Source of the DNA: Diplonema papillatum
Lineage: Eukaryota; Euglenozoa; Diplonemea; Diplonemida; Diplonemidae
Assembly: GCA_030068145.1 (NCBI GenBank)
Contig: JAPJBO010000021.1
Span: 1-64,000, forward strand
Reading direction: 5' to 3'
Length of the DNA: 64,000 bases
The notes under the pieces are model-generated. The model was not told where the DNA came from and made no database searches. It worked only from the letters and a program-made list of their open reading frames with translations. The position numbers were made by a program, and so were the translations under genes. Within the stretch, counting starts at the first letter, position 1. Every line of letters begins with the position of its first letter. Shown one piece after another: positions 53,601 through 63,248 of this stretch.

Positions 53601-56600
53601 AGCAGGACATGCAGAAGTTGTCCGCGATCTCCGCGGAGCTGTGCCCTGTTCCGTTAATTGTCATCAACATCGACGGCGTGATCACCTCCTTCAGCAAAGC
53701 CGCGAGCACCGTAGTCGGGTACTCCCCGGACGAGGCCGTAGGTGAGAAGATCCAGCTAATCCAACCGCCTGAGATCGCCCGCGAGCATGACGGGTATCTA
53801 GAGCGATACCTGCAGACCGGGGTCAAAAGCGTCATCGACACGACGCGCTGCGTTCCTTGCGTGCGGAAGGACGGGTCGACGTACAACGTCTGCCTGCAGG
53901 TCCTCGAGGTGAACTGCCAGTTCGGCCGAAGTTTCTGCGGGTACATGACCGACCAGTCGCTGAAGGAGGAGGCGAAGATCATGGACGAGTTGAACAACCT
54001 CGTCGTCGACCTGTGCCCGGTGCCCATCGTGTGCATCAACGCGACGGGGCAGATCCTGGTGTTCTCGCAGGCGGCGTGCGCGCAGTTTTTGTGGGAGAAG
54101 AGCCAGATCAACCTGCGCAACGTGAAGGCGCTGACGCCCAACGACGTCGCCATCAAGCACGACCAGTACCTCGCGGAGTACAAGCAGACGAAGGTGAAGC
54201 ACGTCCTCGACAAGCCGTCGCACCGAATGGCGATGAAAAAGGACGGGTCCACGTTTTCGGCAGAGCTCTTCGTCACCGAGTTCGTCCAGTACGGCAACAG
54301 CTACTTCCTCGCCTTCGTCACCGACATCGCGCAGCAGAAGGCGCTCGAGATGGACGAGCTTGCGATGTCCACGATTCTCAACGGGTCGACGAGCGGCATC
54401 GTCACCATCGACGCGCGGGGAACCATCGAACTCGCCTCAGACGCGACGTACCGCATCTTCGGCTACGACAAAGAAGCCGCGCCGCTGACCGGGCAGAACG
54501 TGAACACTTTGATGCCGGTGTCGATCGCCGTGAACCACGACTCGTACCTCAAGAAGTACGCGAAAACGGGGATCAAAAACGTCATGGGGAAGGACTGCTT
54601 GACCGTCGCTAAGCGGTCCGACGACTCTGAGTTTCCGGCCGTGATCTCGATCCGCGAGAAGGAGGTCGCGAAGCGGATAGGGAAGAAGTGCATGGTGTAC
54701 ATCGGGTACATCTTCGACAACTCGGAGCAGTACGTCGTTGAGCAAGCGAACAAGCTGAATCACGCGACGCAGGAGATCGTCGTGTTCCCGCTGGTCTGCA
54801 TCACCATCACCGGCAAGATCATGCAGTTCAACACGGCCTCCGAGGAGTGTTTCGGCTACTCTGCGTCTGAAGTCGTCGGGAAAAACGTGAAAATGCTGAT
54901 GGAAGCAAGCGTCGCGGAGCACCACGACGGGTACCTGGCCGCCTACCGCAAGACCGGCGTCAAGCACGTCGTCGACTCGATGCGGGTGACGACTGGCAGG
55001 AGGAGCGACGGGACGCGCTTCCCGATGGAAATCTACGTGAAGGAGGTGCAAAAAGGCGGCGAAACGACCTTCTACGGCAACATCCGCGACGTCACGCAGC
55101 AGCAGCGGCTCGAGTTCGAGCGGAAGAAGATTTCGAGCATCATCGACGTGGCCTCGTACCCGGTGATCTCGATGACGGAAAAGGGGACCGTGACCCTGTT
55201 CAACGCGGCGGCGAGTGGCGTGTTCGGGTACAAACCCGAAGAGGTTGTGAACCAGAACGTGAAGATGCTGCAGCCGAAGGAGGTAGCCGACATGCACGAC
55301 GGGTTCCTACGTGCGTACGTGAAGACGGGCGTCAAGACCATCATCGGCAGCTCGCGGAAGGTCGTCGCGAAGAAAAAGACGGGCGAGCTCTGCGAAATCG
55401 AGCTCCGCGTCGACGAAATTCGAACGGGCAACGAGCTCCAGTTCGTCGCCTTCGCGCGGGACCTGACCGAGGAGCAGAAGGAACGTCGCAAGGAGCTGCT
55501 GTGCAGGACACTGCTGCTCTCCACGGTGGTTCCGACCATCCGCATCGACTACATAGGTGTGCGCGGAGTCCATTTTTGTTCGCTTTGCGCGGAAAAGATG
55601 ATTCTACTTGTGTAAAGAGAAGACCCCTGTGCGCTAGCTTTTGCGTGTTTTCTCGAACACATGAACCCAGAAACTGAGAAAACCCCGCTGCAGGGTGCCC
55701 TACAGGTTTTACGTGTAGCGTGGCCATGGACTTTGCACCAGAACGTGCAGGAGCGCTGCACTGCCAGAGTTTGAACCGCAACCCAGACTCGTGTCAGTGT
55801 GACCACAGCCCGCCAGCGTAAACAAAAGCTGTTAGCAAGTCTTCAACAGGGCATTCTGCATTTAGACGGCTGGATAACAAACAGGCCGCACAAGCAGGTG
55901 CTTCTACGAATACCCGAAGCCCGGGGGGCCAGACCACACCCCTCGAAGGAATGCACTTGGCGTCGGTCACAAACAGTCCCGGACATGGCCAGCCATTACC
56001 CACAACGAAAGTGTACACCAAATAAGCAACCCGCACTCTTACAGCCCTTTTCTTGCTCTGAGAGAACCCATGTAACAACGGTCACACGGAGACCCTAAAC
56101 CCCCGGAATCTCAAGAGAACTTTAACTCTAAAAACAAAGTGATATGTCCTCCCGTGTTCTCTAGTGCACGCCATTTTGAATCACCACAGGGACGATCGAA
56201 GACGTTTCGCGGAGTGTGTCGTCGGAGTTCGGTTGGGAGCGGGACGAGCTGATCGGGAACAACATCAAGATGCTGCAGCCGCCGGAGGTGGCGAACAAGC
56301 ACGACGAGTACCTGGCGCGGTACGTGCGGACCCGCGTCAAGCACGTCGTCGACACGACGCGGCACACCGTCGGGCTGCACCGGGACGGCACGATCTTCCC
56401 GCTCGAGATCTCCGTGCGGGAGATCAGCGCAAAGAACGGCGAGTTCCCGGCGTTCATCGGCTGCTGCCGCTCGCTGGTCGCCGAGAAGCTGCTCAGGACC
56501 TCTCGCGACGTCGCGACGCAGATCCTGAACGTGTCGCCGGCTGGGCTCATGCAGCTCTCCGACGACGGCACCATCCAGATGGCCAACGCAGCGGCCCAGT

Positions 56601-58954
56601 CGATGTTCGGCTACACCGAGAAGGAGCTCGTCGGGAAAAACGTGAAGATGGTCCAGGAAGAAAGCGTCGCCAAGCACCACGACGGGTACTTGACCGCGTA
56701 CAAGAAGACCAAGGTGAAAACCGTCATCGGCCGACGCCAGCTGGTGAGCGGGGTCGCAAAGAACGGGCGACTCGTCAGTCTGTACTTGCAAGTGCAAGAA
56801 GTCGAGCAAGGCATTCTCGGCTCCGTCTACGTCGGGTTCATGGAGGAGGCAAGCGGCGAGCTTGAAGCGGAGAAGACTGAACTCATCGCAGCGGTCACGC
56901 TCGGTGCGTATCCGCACCCGTGCGTCATCACAGACGTCTACGGTGACATCGAAGACGTGTCAAATGCTTTCGCCACCGTGTTCGGGTTCAGATCGCCGAA
57001 GGGGATGAACATCAAATCGATCTTGCCCCCTGAGATCGCCGCTGCCCACGACGGGTACCTCAAGCGGTACCGCGACACGGGGGTCAAAACGATCTTGAAC
57101 CAGCCGAACAGCTTAAAGGCGATGACCGCGACCGGCGAAATCTTCCCGGTCGAGGCGGTCATCAAGGAGATCGCCGTCGGGGAGGAGAAGCGGTTCATCG
57201 GGTACATCGAGGACAAGCGCGCCGCGCACGACGCGGCGGGGTACCAGGGCGTGATCTCCCAGCAGTCCGATCTCAGCTCCGTCGCGGTCATCTGCATCGA
57301 CATCACGGGGAAGATCCTCAAAGTCAACCGCGAAGCCTGCCGCATCACCCGCTTCACGTCCGACGAACTGCTCCAGCTCAACATTCGTGACTGCATGCCG
57401 GAGCCGTACAAAAGCCAGCACGACGGGTATCTCCAGGCGTACACGGATACCGGGGTCAGAAAGATCATCGATCAAGGAAACCGCAGATTGGCGATGCAGC
57501 GGAGTGACTCGTCCGTCGTTCCGGTCGACGTCTGCGTAAAAGAGGTCGACCTGCAGGTGTCGGCTCCGGTGTTCATCGGGTCTATAACAGACGCGTCGGA
57601 CATGTTGGAAGTGGAGAGCGCGAGCGAGTTGAACGCGGCTCTGCAGGAGCTCTGTTCGGAGGGGTTGGTCTCGATTTCGTCCGTGGGAACCGTGCTGCTG
57701 TTCAACAAGAGGGCCGAAGAGCTCTTCGGCTACAGCAAGGAAGAAGTTGTCGACCACAACCTGAAGATGCTCATGCCCGACCACATTGCGGCTGAGCACG
57801 ATGGGTACCTGAGCACGTACGCGAAGGTAGGTGCTTTCCGTTTACGAGGGTGCGGGTGGGGCAGTGCTGACACCAATATCTGGCCCCCAATGTTCTGCCC
57901 AAACACTAACCGATGTCCCCACCCCCGGTGACTCCCCCCCTCGTACTCTCATGGGAGGAATTGCCAGAAGATTCACAACGAATGGCTACATTCGGCATGA
58001 TTCGGCAGCTGCTGCCAAACGAACATCGACGTGGGCGGCATAGAGAAAGAAGAACTACTCTACGGCACCAGAAAGTCCAAAAATACCATGGTAAAGTAGA
58101 AGGAGATAAAAGAAGTTGTCGACAACGAAAGAAGGAAAAGAACAGAAAAAAGACTCTGCATTCCGCGAAGAAGACTTGATGCTAGCATCAAACACATGAG
58201 AGGCAAGTAGCGCCTGAACACGAAACTAAGATTTTCCCTTCAGAAGAAGACGTGATGCTAGCATCAAACATGCATGAGAGGCAGTGCTCTGCCTAAACAT
58301 TAAACTAAGATTTTCCCCCCCAGTCTTGCCTAAACATTAAACTAAGATTTTCCCCCAGCTGCATTGCCGTACTGTTTTTCTCGCAGTAGCCACCAACTCC
58401 CAGCCTTCACTGGCAACGATTGAAGCCTCGAAAGAAAAACGTTGGCGTCTCTTCCTGGAAGCTGATCGCAGCCAGCTACTGCAGTCAGAGGCGCCATTTC
58501 AGTAATTAGTAGCGGGCCTGCGAAAAGTCGTGAAAAAGAACTCAATGCCCAATAAGATTTGACGCGGACGGCTTTAGACTACATCTAAGTGACACCTCAA
58601 CCTATACGTTGTCAACAACAAAATACTCGAGGGGCTGCCTTATGCTTACTTCGAAGGAGGCTAGAGGGGGAGAAACAATACAACAACCCCTCTTTTTTGT
58701 TGAACGCTTACGCCCGCCACTAAACCCAGATTCACCTGTGTTTCGTGTGGGCTACAGCACATTTACCTCCTTCGATCTTTTGCAGCTGGCAGCCTCCTCA
58801 AGTATTTCCTACAAAGCAGGTGCTTATACAAAAGAATAAAACAAAACTACGCACTACTTTGCAGACTGGGCTGAAGAAGGTGGTTGACACGAGCCGTAAG
58901 GTGAGCGCGAAGCGCAAAGACGGGTCAATCGTCGACATTACTCTGCTGGTCAAG
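45104..58954 (+). CDS. Giant TmcB-like membrane sensor with at least 13 PAS domains (3' end not found)
   Basis: Exons are 45104-47650, 48802-50297, 51187-55556, 56190-57826 and 58865-58954. The junction phases (0, 2, 1, 0) agree on both sides and the sum is exactly 3380 codons. Residues 1-345 are polytopic membrane. About 440-670 are helical repeats of the TmcB/TmcC TPR type. From about 690 to 1760 come further membrane helices around presumed sensor loops. From about 1775 to 3380 are PAS domains of about 120 residues, most with the signature HDxYLxxYxxTGxK. Four PAS repeats share a GKNVKM or GxNVK motif. TmcB-like proteins occur in several protist groups and are presumed sensors; ligands are unknown. 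PAS 13 is cut at its beta strands by the last donor (aag|gtgtgc), so more exons must follow. Confidence 0.85.
47651..48801 (+). other. PAS gene intron 1
   Basis: 1151 bp, gtatgc to cccgcag. 47721-47875 is family H. 48385-48490 (agcgttggcagcggtttaac) resembles 59020-59110 in the last intron. Confidence 0.75.
48802..50297 (+). CDS. PAS sensor gene, exon 2: membrane helices and sensor-like segment
   Basis: It begins IAPALNTTLVLYEEEF after ccccgcag. Membrane helices: VVTSVLLGTALCLAFFVYLM, LATAALGVCCCVLVIVL, KCHLVLSLLLSFALFFLP and SSAVCVVIFFGLLAV. Charged cytosolic linkers separate them. It ends at gctgaaag|gtttgc in phase 2. Confidence 0.85.
50298..51186 (+). other. PAS gene intron 2
   Basis: 889 bp. 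It contains an AT-rich repeat (50320-50412), family A (50421-50622) and family I (50783-50825). The first 14 and last 10 bases include complementary octamers (gtgggtgc, gcacccac). Confidence 0.8.
50421..50622 (+). repeat. Family A, copy 3 (inside an intron)
   Basis: Near-identical to 3151-3362 and 43690-43895. Confidence 0.85.
51187..55556 (+). CDS. PAS sensor gene, exon 3: last membrane helices and PAS 1-8
   Basis: It starts LETKLATLPRGTLN after the acceptor acccacag. Two helices (LGVVALMVLYAVAFATAIL; AALFVLSVLVVSLFAAQVV) bracket a cytosolic linker, and a third (LILLVAIAVLLLVENAVIF) ends the second sensor loop. Eight PAS domains follow, beginning near 52470. Each has a strand pattern such as PTVCCDAVGTIVRFSRAAEG, then GKNVKMMMPEEY, then a HDxYL helix and a KKDGTIFPV strand. 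The ninth PAS starts at the end (VVPTIRIDYI) and crosses the intron. Confidence 0.9.
55557..56189 (+). other. PAS gene intron 3, with family D
   Basis: 633 bp, gtgtgc to caccacag, phase 1. 55968-56136 is family D, also at 10076-10250 and 63158-63248. Confidence 0.85.
55968..56136 (+). repeat. Family D, copy 2
   Basis: acaaacagtcccggacatgg through cgaactttaactctaaaaac-type sequence, as at 10076 and 63158. Confidence 0.8.
56190..57826 (+). CDS. PAS sensor gene, exon 4: PAS 9 to 13
   Basis: With exon 3 it restores an unbroken PAS (RIDYIGTIEDVSRSVSSEFG, then NNIKMLQPPEVANKHDEYLA). Three full PAS domains follow and a fourth begins (LFNKRAEELFGYSKEEVVD), ending at GYLSTYAK on the donor gcgaag|gtaggt. 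Confidence 0.9.
57827..58864 (+). other. PAS gene intron 4
   Basis: 1038 bp, gtaggt to ctttgcag. 58175-58340 contains a duplicated gatgctagcatcaaaca and a repeated cattaaactaagattttccc. 58530-58620 is family G-like, 58620-58690 family I, and 58795-58835 reversed family I. Confidence 0.8.
58865..58954 (+). CDS. PAS sensor gene, exon 5 (30 codons)
   Basis: It reads TGLKKVVDTSRKVSAKRKDG and then SIVDITLLVK, the exact continuation of the PAS 13 helix and strands, between ctttgcag and gtgtgc in phase 0. The next exon should supply a glycine-rich loop and the final strands (as in FYGNIRDVT of PAS 7). I could not find it before the window end. Confidence 0.85.
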
Positions 58955-60848
58955 GTGTGCATTCTATTCCTTTTAGTACCGCTCCCCCCCACAGTTGCGC
59001 TCGAGTGCTTGCCGTATGTTTTTGCGATTACCATCTCTTGTTGTTACAGCTTAAAAAGGAACGTCGGCAGCGGTTTAACCTGAACGCGTACACGGTCAAA
59101 TCGGACAAACAAAGCGGACCCATCCCCCCCCCCGGCCCCCCACCCCCCCCCCCCCCCCCCGAAAGAACAAAAAAAGAAGAATACTACGCACCAAACCCAC
59201 CACCCTCCCCAACCCGGGCTTCCTTTTTACCCCTGCAAACCCGTGAATAGGTGCTACGGGAGTATCTGGCAACCGCTGCTTAACAGTGCTCACGTGGGCG
59301 GTGTCTTCGGACAGCACCTCGTGATGTTCGCATCACAAAACAAAGAAGACAGTGAAATGGTCGTTACCTGGTCGGGTTTCGCTCGCGACCGTTTCCTGAA
59401 CAATCCTTCACTAAATCCGCGGTTAAATAACCTGGCCTCAGTGGTGCAAGCACCACGCGCTCTTCAAACCCAAGAAACATTTTCCCCCCAATCCCCCTGA
59501 CCGAACGTCTGGAAAACTAGCTCAAAAGGGACACGAACCCGGACACAGGAGGTGAAGCTGGGCGATTTCGGGTCTGTTTTCGTAGCTTTCGTGTTCAAGT
59601 CTTGACCAGCAGGATTCCAGCAGGTGTTGATTGAAACTAAGAACGGTGCGCGTCCGGCGCGTGGTGTCTTATCGCATGATTAGCGTCCCGGCTGCAAGCG
59701 CCGAATACACGACTTGGATGCGTTTGAAGAGGTAGATTCTCGCCGACTGCTCGCACAAGAAGCGCAGCGAACGCCAGATGCGCTCTATGTACTTGCAAGA
59801 TGCACCCGGCTTCGGTTAGCACAATAGCTCACCGGGTCGCTACTCCTGCAATAAGACACCAAGCGCCGAATACACGACTTGGATGCGTTTGAAGAGGTAG
59901 ATTCTCGCCGCAGGCTAACTGCTCGCACAAGAAGCACCGCGAACGCCAGATGCGCTCTACATACTTGCAAGATGCACCGGCTTCGTAGAATCTCTCTTCG
60001 CGTCTAATCTTCTTCGTTGCCAGTTTACAAGCTGAAAGACAGTAGTTAGCAACTCAATGCGGTTGTTCAGGAGATAAGAGTTGGCGCTCAGAGGAAACGT
60101 TCTACGGGTTGCCTCCTTTAAAAAGAAGTTTCGGAAGCATCTAATTTTTGGCCAGCGACCAGAGGCAACAAGCAACAAGCGCACCCGCTTGCCGGTCGGC
60201 CATTTCCATGGCTGTTTTGCGGCGGGGTCAGTCGGTACACTGCAGCTCCTTGCCCATCGCGGAGTCTCTCTTAACCGTTTCGGGCGCTCCCGGAGAAGTC
60301 CTTCGCTGTTGCCCTTTTCGTTGTCACGAGAGGAACAGCCGCAAATACGGCTCTGCGAGTCTTTTTCACATTTCTTCCTTTGCCCCCCCGTTCGCAAGGC
60401 GATGCAGCCAGAAATACGAGTTGCGAACACACGCCAAATAATTCGACTCTCTGGTTAAGCGGGATATAGTTTCCGAGTAGCCGAGGTGCAAAATTCCCCA
60501 GCAGCCGCGCACTCGTCACCCGGGGTGTGCGAAGCCTGCAGTGCACTGCTGCTGCAGGAGAAGCAACAACAAGTGAACGCGCTGTTGCCCGCTGCCTGCG
60601 GGTGTCGTCAACGATGGCATTTCCAGCGAGCTACCCTTTGCGCACTTGTGCTAAGCAAACACACGTGCCTGGTTGGTTCTTTGTGGCCGTGGGTTGGGCG
60701 CGCAAACGTATCCTTTGCAAAGGGATGTACACCGCAAGGCGATGTTGCGGAGGGTGCTTAGGGGGGGCAACCCTTGGACATTCATCCACGCAGATGGGGC
60801 GGGGAAGGATTCTACTATAGCCGACGGGCACCGTGTCCTCCTCCGACG
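58955..60848. other. Region after the last PAS exon; repeats only
   Basis: 59020-59110 resembles 48385-48490. 59101-59160 has long C runs. 59250-59300 has a family G fragment (ccgctgcttaacagtgctca). 59694-59814 and 59861-59985 are direct copies of about 125 bp (aagcgccgaatacacgactt, gtttgaagaggtagattctc). A frame at 60486-60761 with several Cys (SPGVCEACSALLLQEKQQQ) is unsupported. Confidence 0.45.
59694..59985. repeat. Direct duplication of about 125 bp
   Basis: Copies at 59694-59814 and 59861-59985 differ by a small insertion (gcaggcta) and a few bases. The spacer is about 46 bp. Confidence 0.85.
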
Positions 60849-61991
60849 ATGGGCACTGCGCCTACTCGGGAGAGCGATTTCGACGGCAGCGACGAAGTCT
60901 GCCTGGACAAGCGGCCCGAGTGGGTGTCCGATGAGGAGGCCATCACGTGCAGCGGGTGCCGCCAGCGCTTCACGCTTCTGCGCCGCCGGCACCACTGCAG
61001 GATCTGCGGCATCGTGGTGTGCTCGCGCTGTTCGGCGATCAAGGCCGACGGCTCGCCGGAGCTAGGGTACAGCGGCTGCGTGCGGCAGTGCCTGCGGTGC
61101 CGGGACCAGGCGCGGGAGCAGCTGGCGTACTGCTTCTCGTGCTTGATCCTCCCGTCGGCCGCGCCGTTCGCCGTCCGGCCGGAGCAAACACCCGCTCAGC
61201 AGGCGCGAGCCGGCAGCTCGGCGGAGGAAGAAGGATGTGCTGGCGAGTTGCCAGAAATCAAAGGGATCTCCGCGGCTCCAACGAGACCTAGCAAACCACC
61301 AGCCGAGGCCGCATCGAGCGTGCCGTGGAACCGACCGGTTGACGAGTTTAGGAGTGATGACGAACTACGAGACTACTTGGGTTCAGACCCGGTTTTGTCG
61401 GGAGCCAAAGGCGATTCGCAACGCCCTGAACCTCCGACGTCGCAAGCGGCGCATTCGCCGCCTGTTTCCGTGACCGATGGATCCCTATTCACGGACATCT
61501 CCCTCGAAGGGACGGCCAGCGCCGCGCACAGGGAGTCGTCGGCTCTGATCCCGCTCTGCTGCAGCTGCACCGACCTTGACGCGCCGCCCGAGCAAAGTAA
61601 GCTGTACCTCGCGCGCCCGCCCTCTGAGCACATCGAGCTGCCGATCGTCGGCCCCGTGTTCGCCTTCGCCCGCCTGACCTCTCTCGCCCTCTGCCAACGC
61701 AATCGCACCCTCACGCCCGCCTCTGCCCTCCCGGGACCCCTCTCCTCCTTCGCGTTCACGGACAGCCCGCTCTTCGCGCGGCCTGGGCTTGTGGTCGGCG
61801 AAGGAAAGGACGGATACGTCATAGGACAGCTCCCTGACGGCGACGCTCGGCCCCCCGTGCAAACCCACCCCCACCCCAACATATCGCAGCTCGTGACCCT
61901 GAGCGAGCTGGACGCTGACCTTCTCGTCGGGGAAGACGCGTCTCCCGTGTCCCTTGGGTTCACCCGAACGTCGCTGTTCAACGTCGCTTGA
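60849..61991 (+). CDS. FYVE zinc-finger protein (380 aa)
   Basis: ATG 60849 (context acgATGGGC) to TGA 61989-61991; the frame is also open 75 bases upstream. Residues 25-86 form a FYVE domain: WVSD (25-28), the basic patch RRRHHCR (45-51) that binds phosphatidylinositol 3-phosphate, and zinc ligands C34, C37, C50, C53, C58, C61, C81 and C84. The usual RVC motif reads RQC. FYVE proteins are recruited to endosomal membranes. The remainder (residues 100-380) is Ser/Pro/Ala-rich without another known domain, though 240-330 contains some apolar segments (LPIVGPVFAFARLTSLAL). It is on the same strand as the PAS gene and lies downstream of its last visible exon, so it is either the next gene or nested in a large intron. 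Confidence 0.9.
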   Translation: MGTAPTRESDFDGSDEVCLDKRPEWVSDEEAITCSGCRQRFTLLRRRHHCRICGIVVCSRCSAIKADGSPELGYSGCVRQCLRCRDQAREQLAYCFSCLILPSAAPFAVRPEQTPAQQARAGSSAEEEGCAGELPEIKGISAAPTRPSKPPAEAASSVPWNRPVDEFRSDDELRDYLGSDPVLSGAKGDSQRPEPPTSQAAHSPPVSVTDGSLFTDISLEGTASAAHRESSALIPLCCSCTDLDAPPEQSKLYLARPPSEHIELPIVGPVFAFARLTSLALCQRNRTLTPASALPGPLSSFAFTDSPLFARPGLVVGEGKDGYVIGQLPDGDARPPVQTHPHPNISQLVTLSELDADLLVGEDASPVSLGFTRTSLFNVA

Positions 61992-62207
61992 CATCTTCGC
62001 GTCGTCCTCGCCTTGAACACCGCAGGAACAGACGACGAGCATCAGTCAACACAAGTCCCTGGCGTTGTGTCACTGTACCACTTGTATATACGCCTGCGTC
62101 TTTTCCATCCAATCCTCTGTTTCTGTATAGCTCGGTAACATAGCTCAGGTGCACTACATCCCAGTCACAGGCACAATTTCCGACACACAACTCAAAAGGT
62201 TCCTTGA

Positions 62208-62729
62208 CCCCCGAGCGAAATCTGCGGAAAGTCCTTCTGTGTCTCCTCTACATTCCCAGAAGAGCTCGCCCGCCCGCAAGAGCAGCAGCCGGTAGCGCAA
62301 CCGCCATCTCCGAAAGAGCCACTCGCTCAACCGGAACCACCGGGACAGCCACCTGCTCGCCCGGTGACACCGGAGCATCTAGAAAGTCGATCGCAATCGC
62401 CGGATCAGCCGCAAACACCGGAACTACCGCAAGGACTATCGACGCCGTCACAAACACAAACCCGGCACGCAAGCCCACCAGCAAACATCCCACGAACACA
62501 AGAATGCAGCTTTCAAAACGAAATAGTTCTTCAATGCCACCATAGTGGCGTAACAACAACAAGGTCTGGCAACCCGTTCGCCAACCAGTTCGGTGTGGGT
62601 GTGCATGAACGGACCTGTGAAAAGAATTCAGAAGGACTACAAGGTCAAGTACTTGTGGCGCCAGGGGCGCTGGGCTTTCTTGCGGTTCTGGAGATTGCGT
62701 GGGGGGGCACAGGTGCGGACAGTTGTTAA
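62208..62729 (+). CDS. Possible Pro/Gln-rich exon
   Basis: The frame is open from 62208 to the stop at 62727-62729 with a strongly biased Pro/Gln/Ser composition (QEQQPVAQPPSPKEPLAQPE; PDQPQTPELPQGLSTPSQT). The only early start in the frame is non-ATG (GTG 62364), so it would have to be a spliced exon. The overlapping frame is Thr/Ala/Arg-rich. There is no domain and no copy elsewhere. Confidence 0.25.
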   Translation, partial: PPSEICGKSFCVSSTFPEELARPQEQQPVAQPPSPKEPLAQPEPPGQPPARPVTPEHLESRSQSPDQPQTPELPQGLSTPSQTQTRHASPPANIPRTQECSFQNEIVLQCHHSGVTTTRSGNPFANQFGVGVHERTCEKNSEGLQGQVLVAPGALGFLAVLEIAWGGTGADSC

Positions 62730-62765
62730 ACAGCGGCTGCCAAAACTTGCCGTGACACCTCTGAT
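62728..62765 (-). repeat. Family G left end, reversed
   Basis: agcggctgccaaaacttgcc is the reverse complement of sequence at 39240-39265. Confidence 0.7.
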
Positions 62766-63157
62766 CAAAGTAAAGGAGGAAAGGAGAAAATGTTTCTAAA
62801 AAAGAGAAGAAGAAAAGGGGCAGGTAGTATTTTTCGACCCTCGTAGCTCGCTGGGTCAGGCGCGCCAGGTAGATGCTGGGCTAGTTTCTTGGACTGTGGC
62901 GACGTCATAAAGTAACCTTAAGCGGCGACACAGTGCATGCTAATCCATGTGCCAAAAATAAAAAATAGTCAGCCCTAACAGGAAATTGTTGATCGGTAAC
63001 AAAAAATTACTTATCGGCAACGTTCCGATAAGTAATTTCCCGACTTAAGTGTGACCCGTACGGTTAGTCCTCTTATAACAATAAAAAGTGACACCCCCTA
63101 CTCCATACAACTTCTATCAAACTCCTATATTCAGCAATGTGGGTAACACCAATATAG
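62766..63157. other. Non-coding; small repeats
   Basis: 62933-62953 is the start of the 46-bp family G motif. 63002-63040 holds an imperfect inverted pair (aaattacttatcgg, ccgataagtaattt). Confidence 0.5.
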
Positions 63158-63248
63158 CCCTTTCTTGCTCTAAGAGAACCCATTCATGAACGGTCACACG
63201 GAGACCCTAAAACCCCGGAATTTCAAGCGAACTTTAACTCTAAAACTA
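63158..63248 (+). repeat. Family D, copy 3
   Basis: Matches 10155-10250 and 56040-56136 (cggtcacacggagaccctaa, cgaactttaactctaaaact). Confidence 0.8.

Noticed and set aside
58955-59083. Readthrough tail of PAS exon 5 as the true C-terminus
   Set aside because: The frame runs on to a stop at 59083, but it overlaps a dispersed repeat and lacks the PAS strands expected after LLVK. The donor gtgtgc matches other donors, so splicing is more likely.
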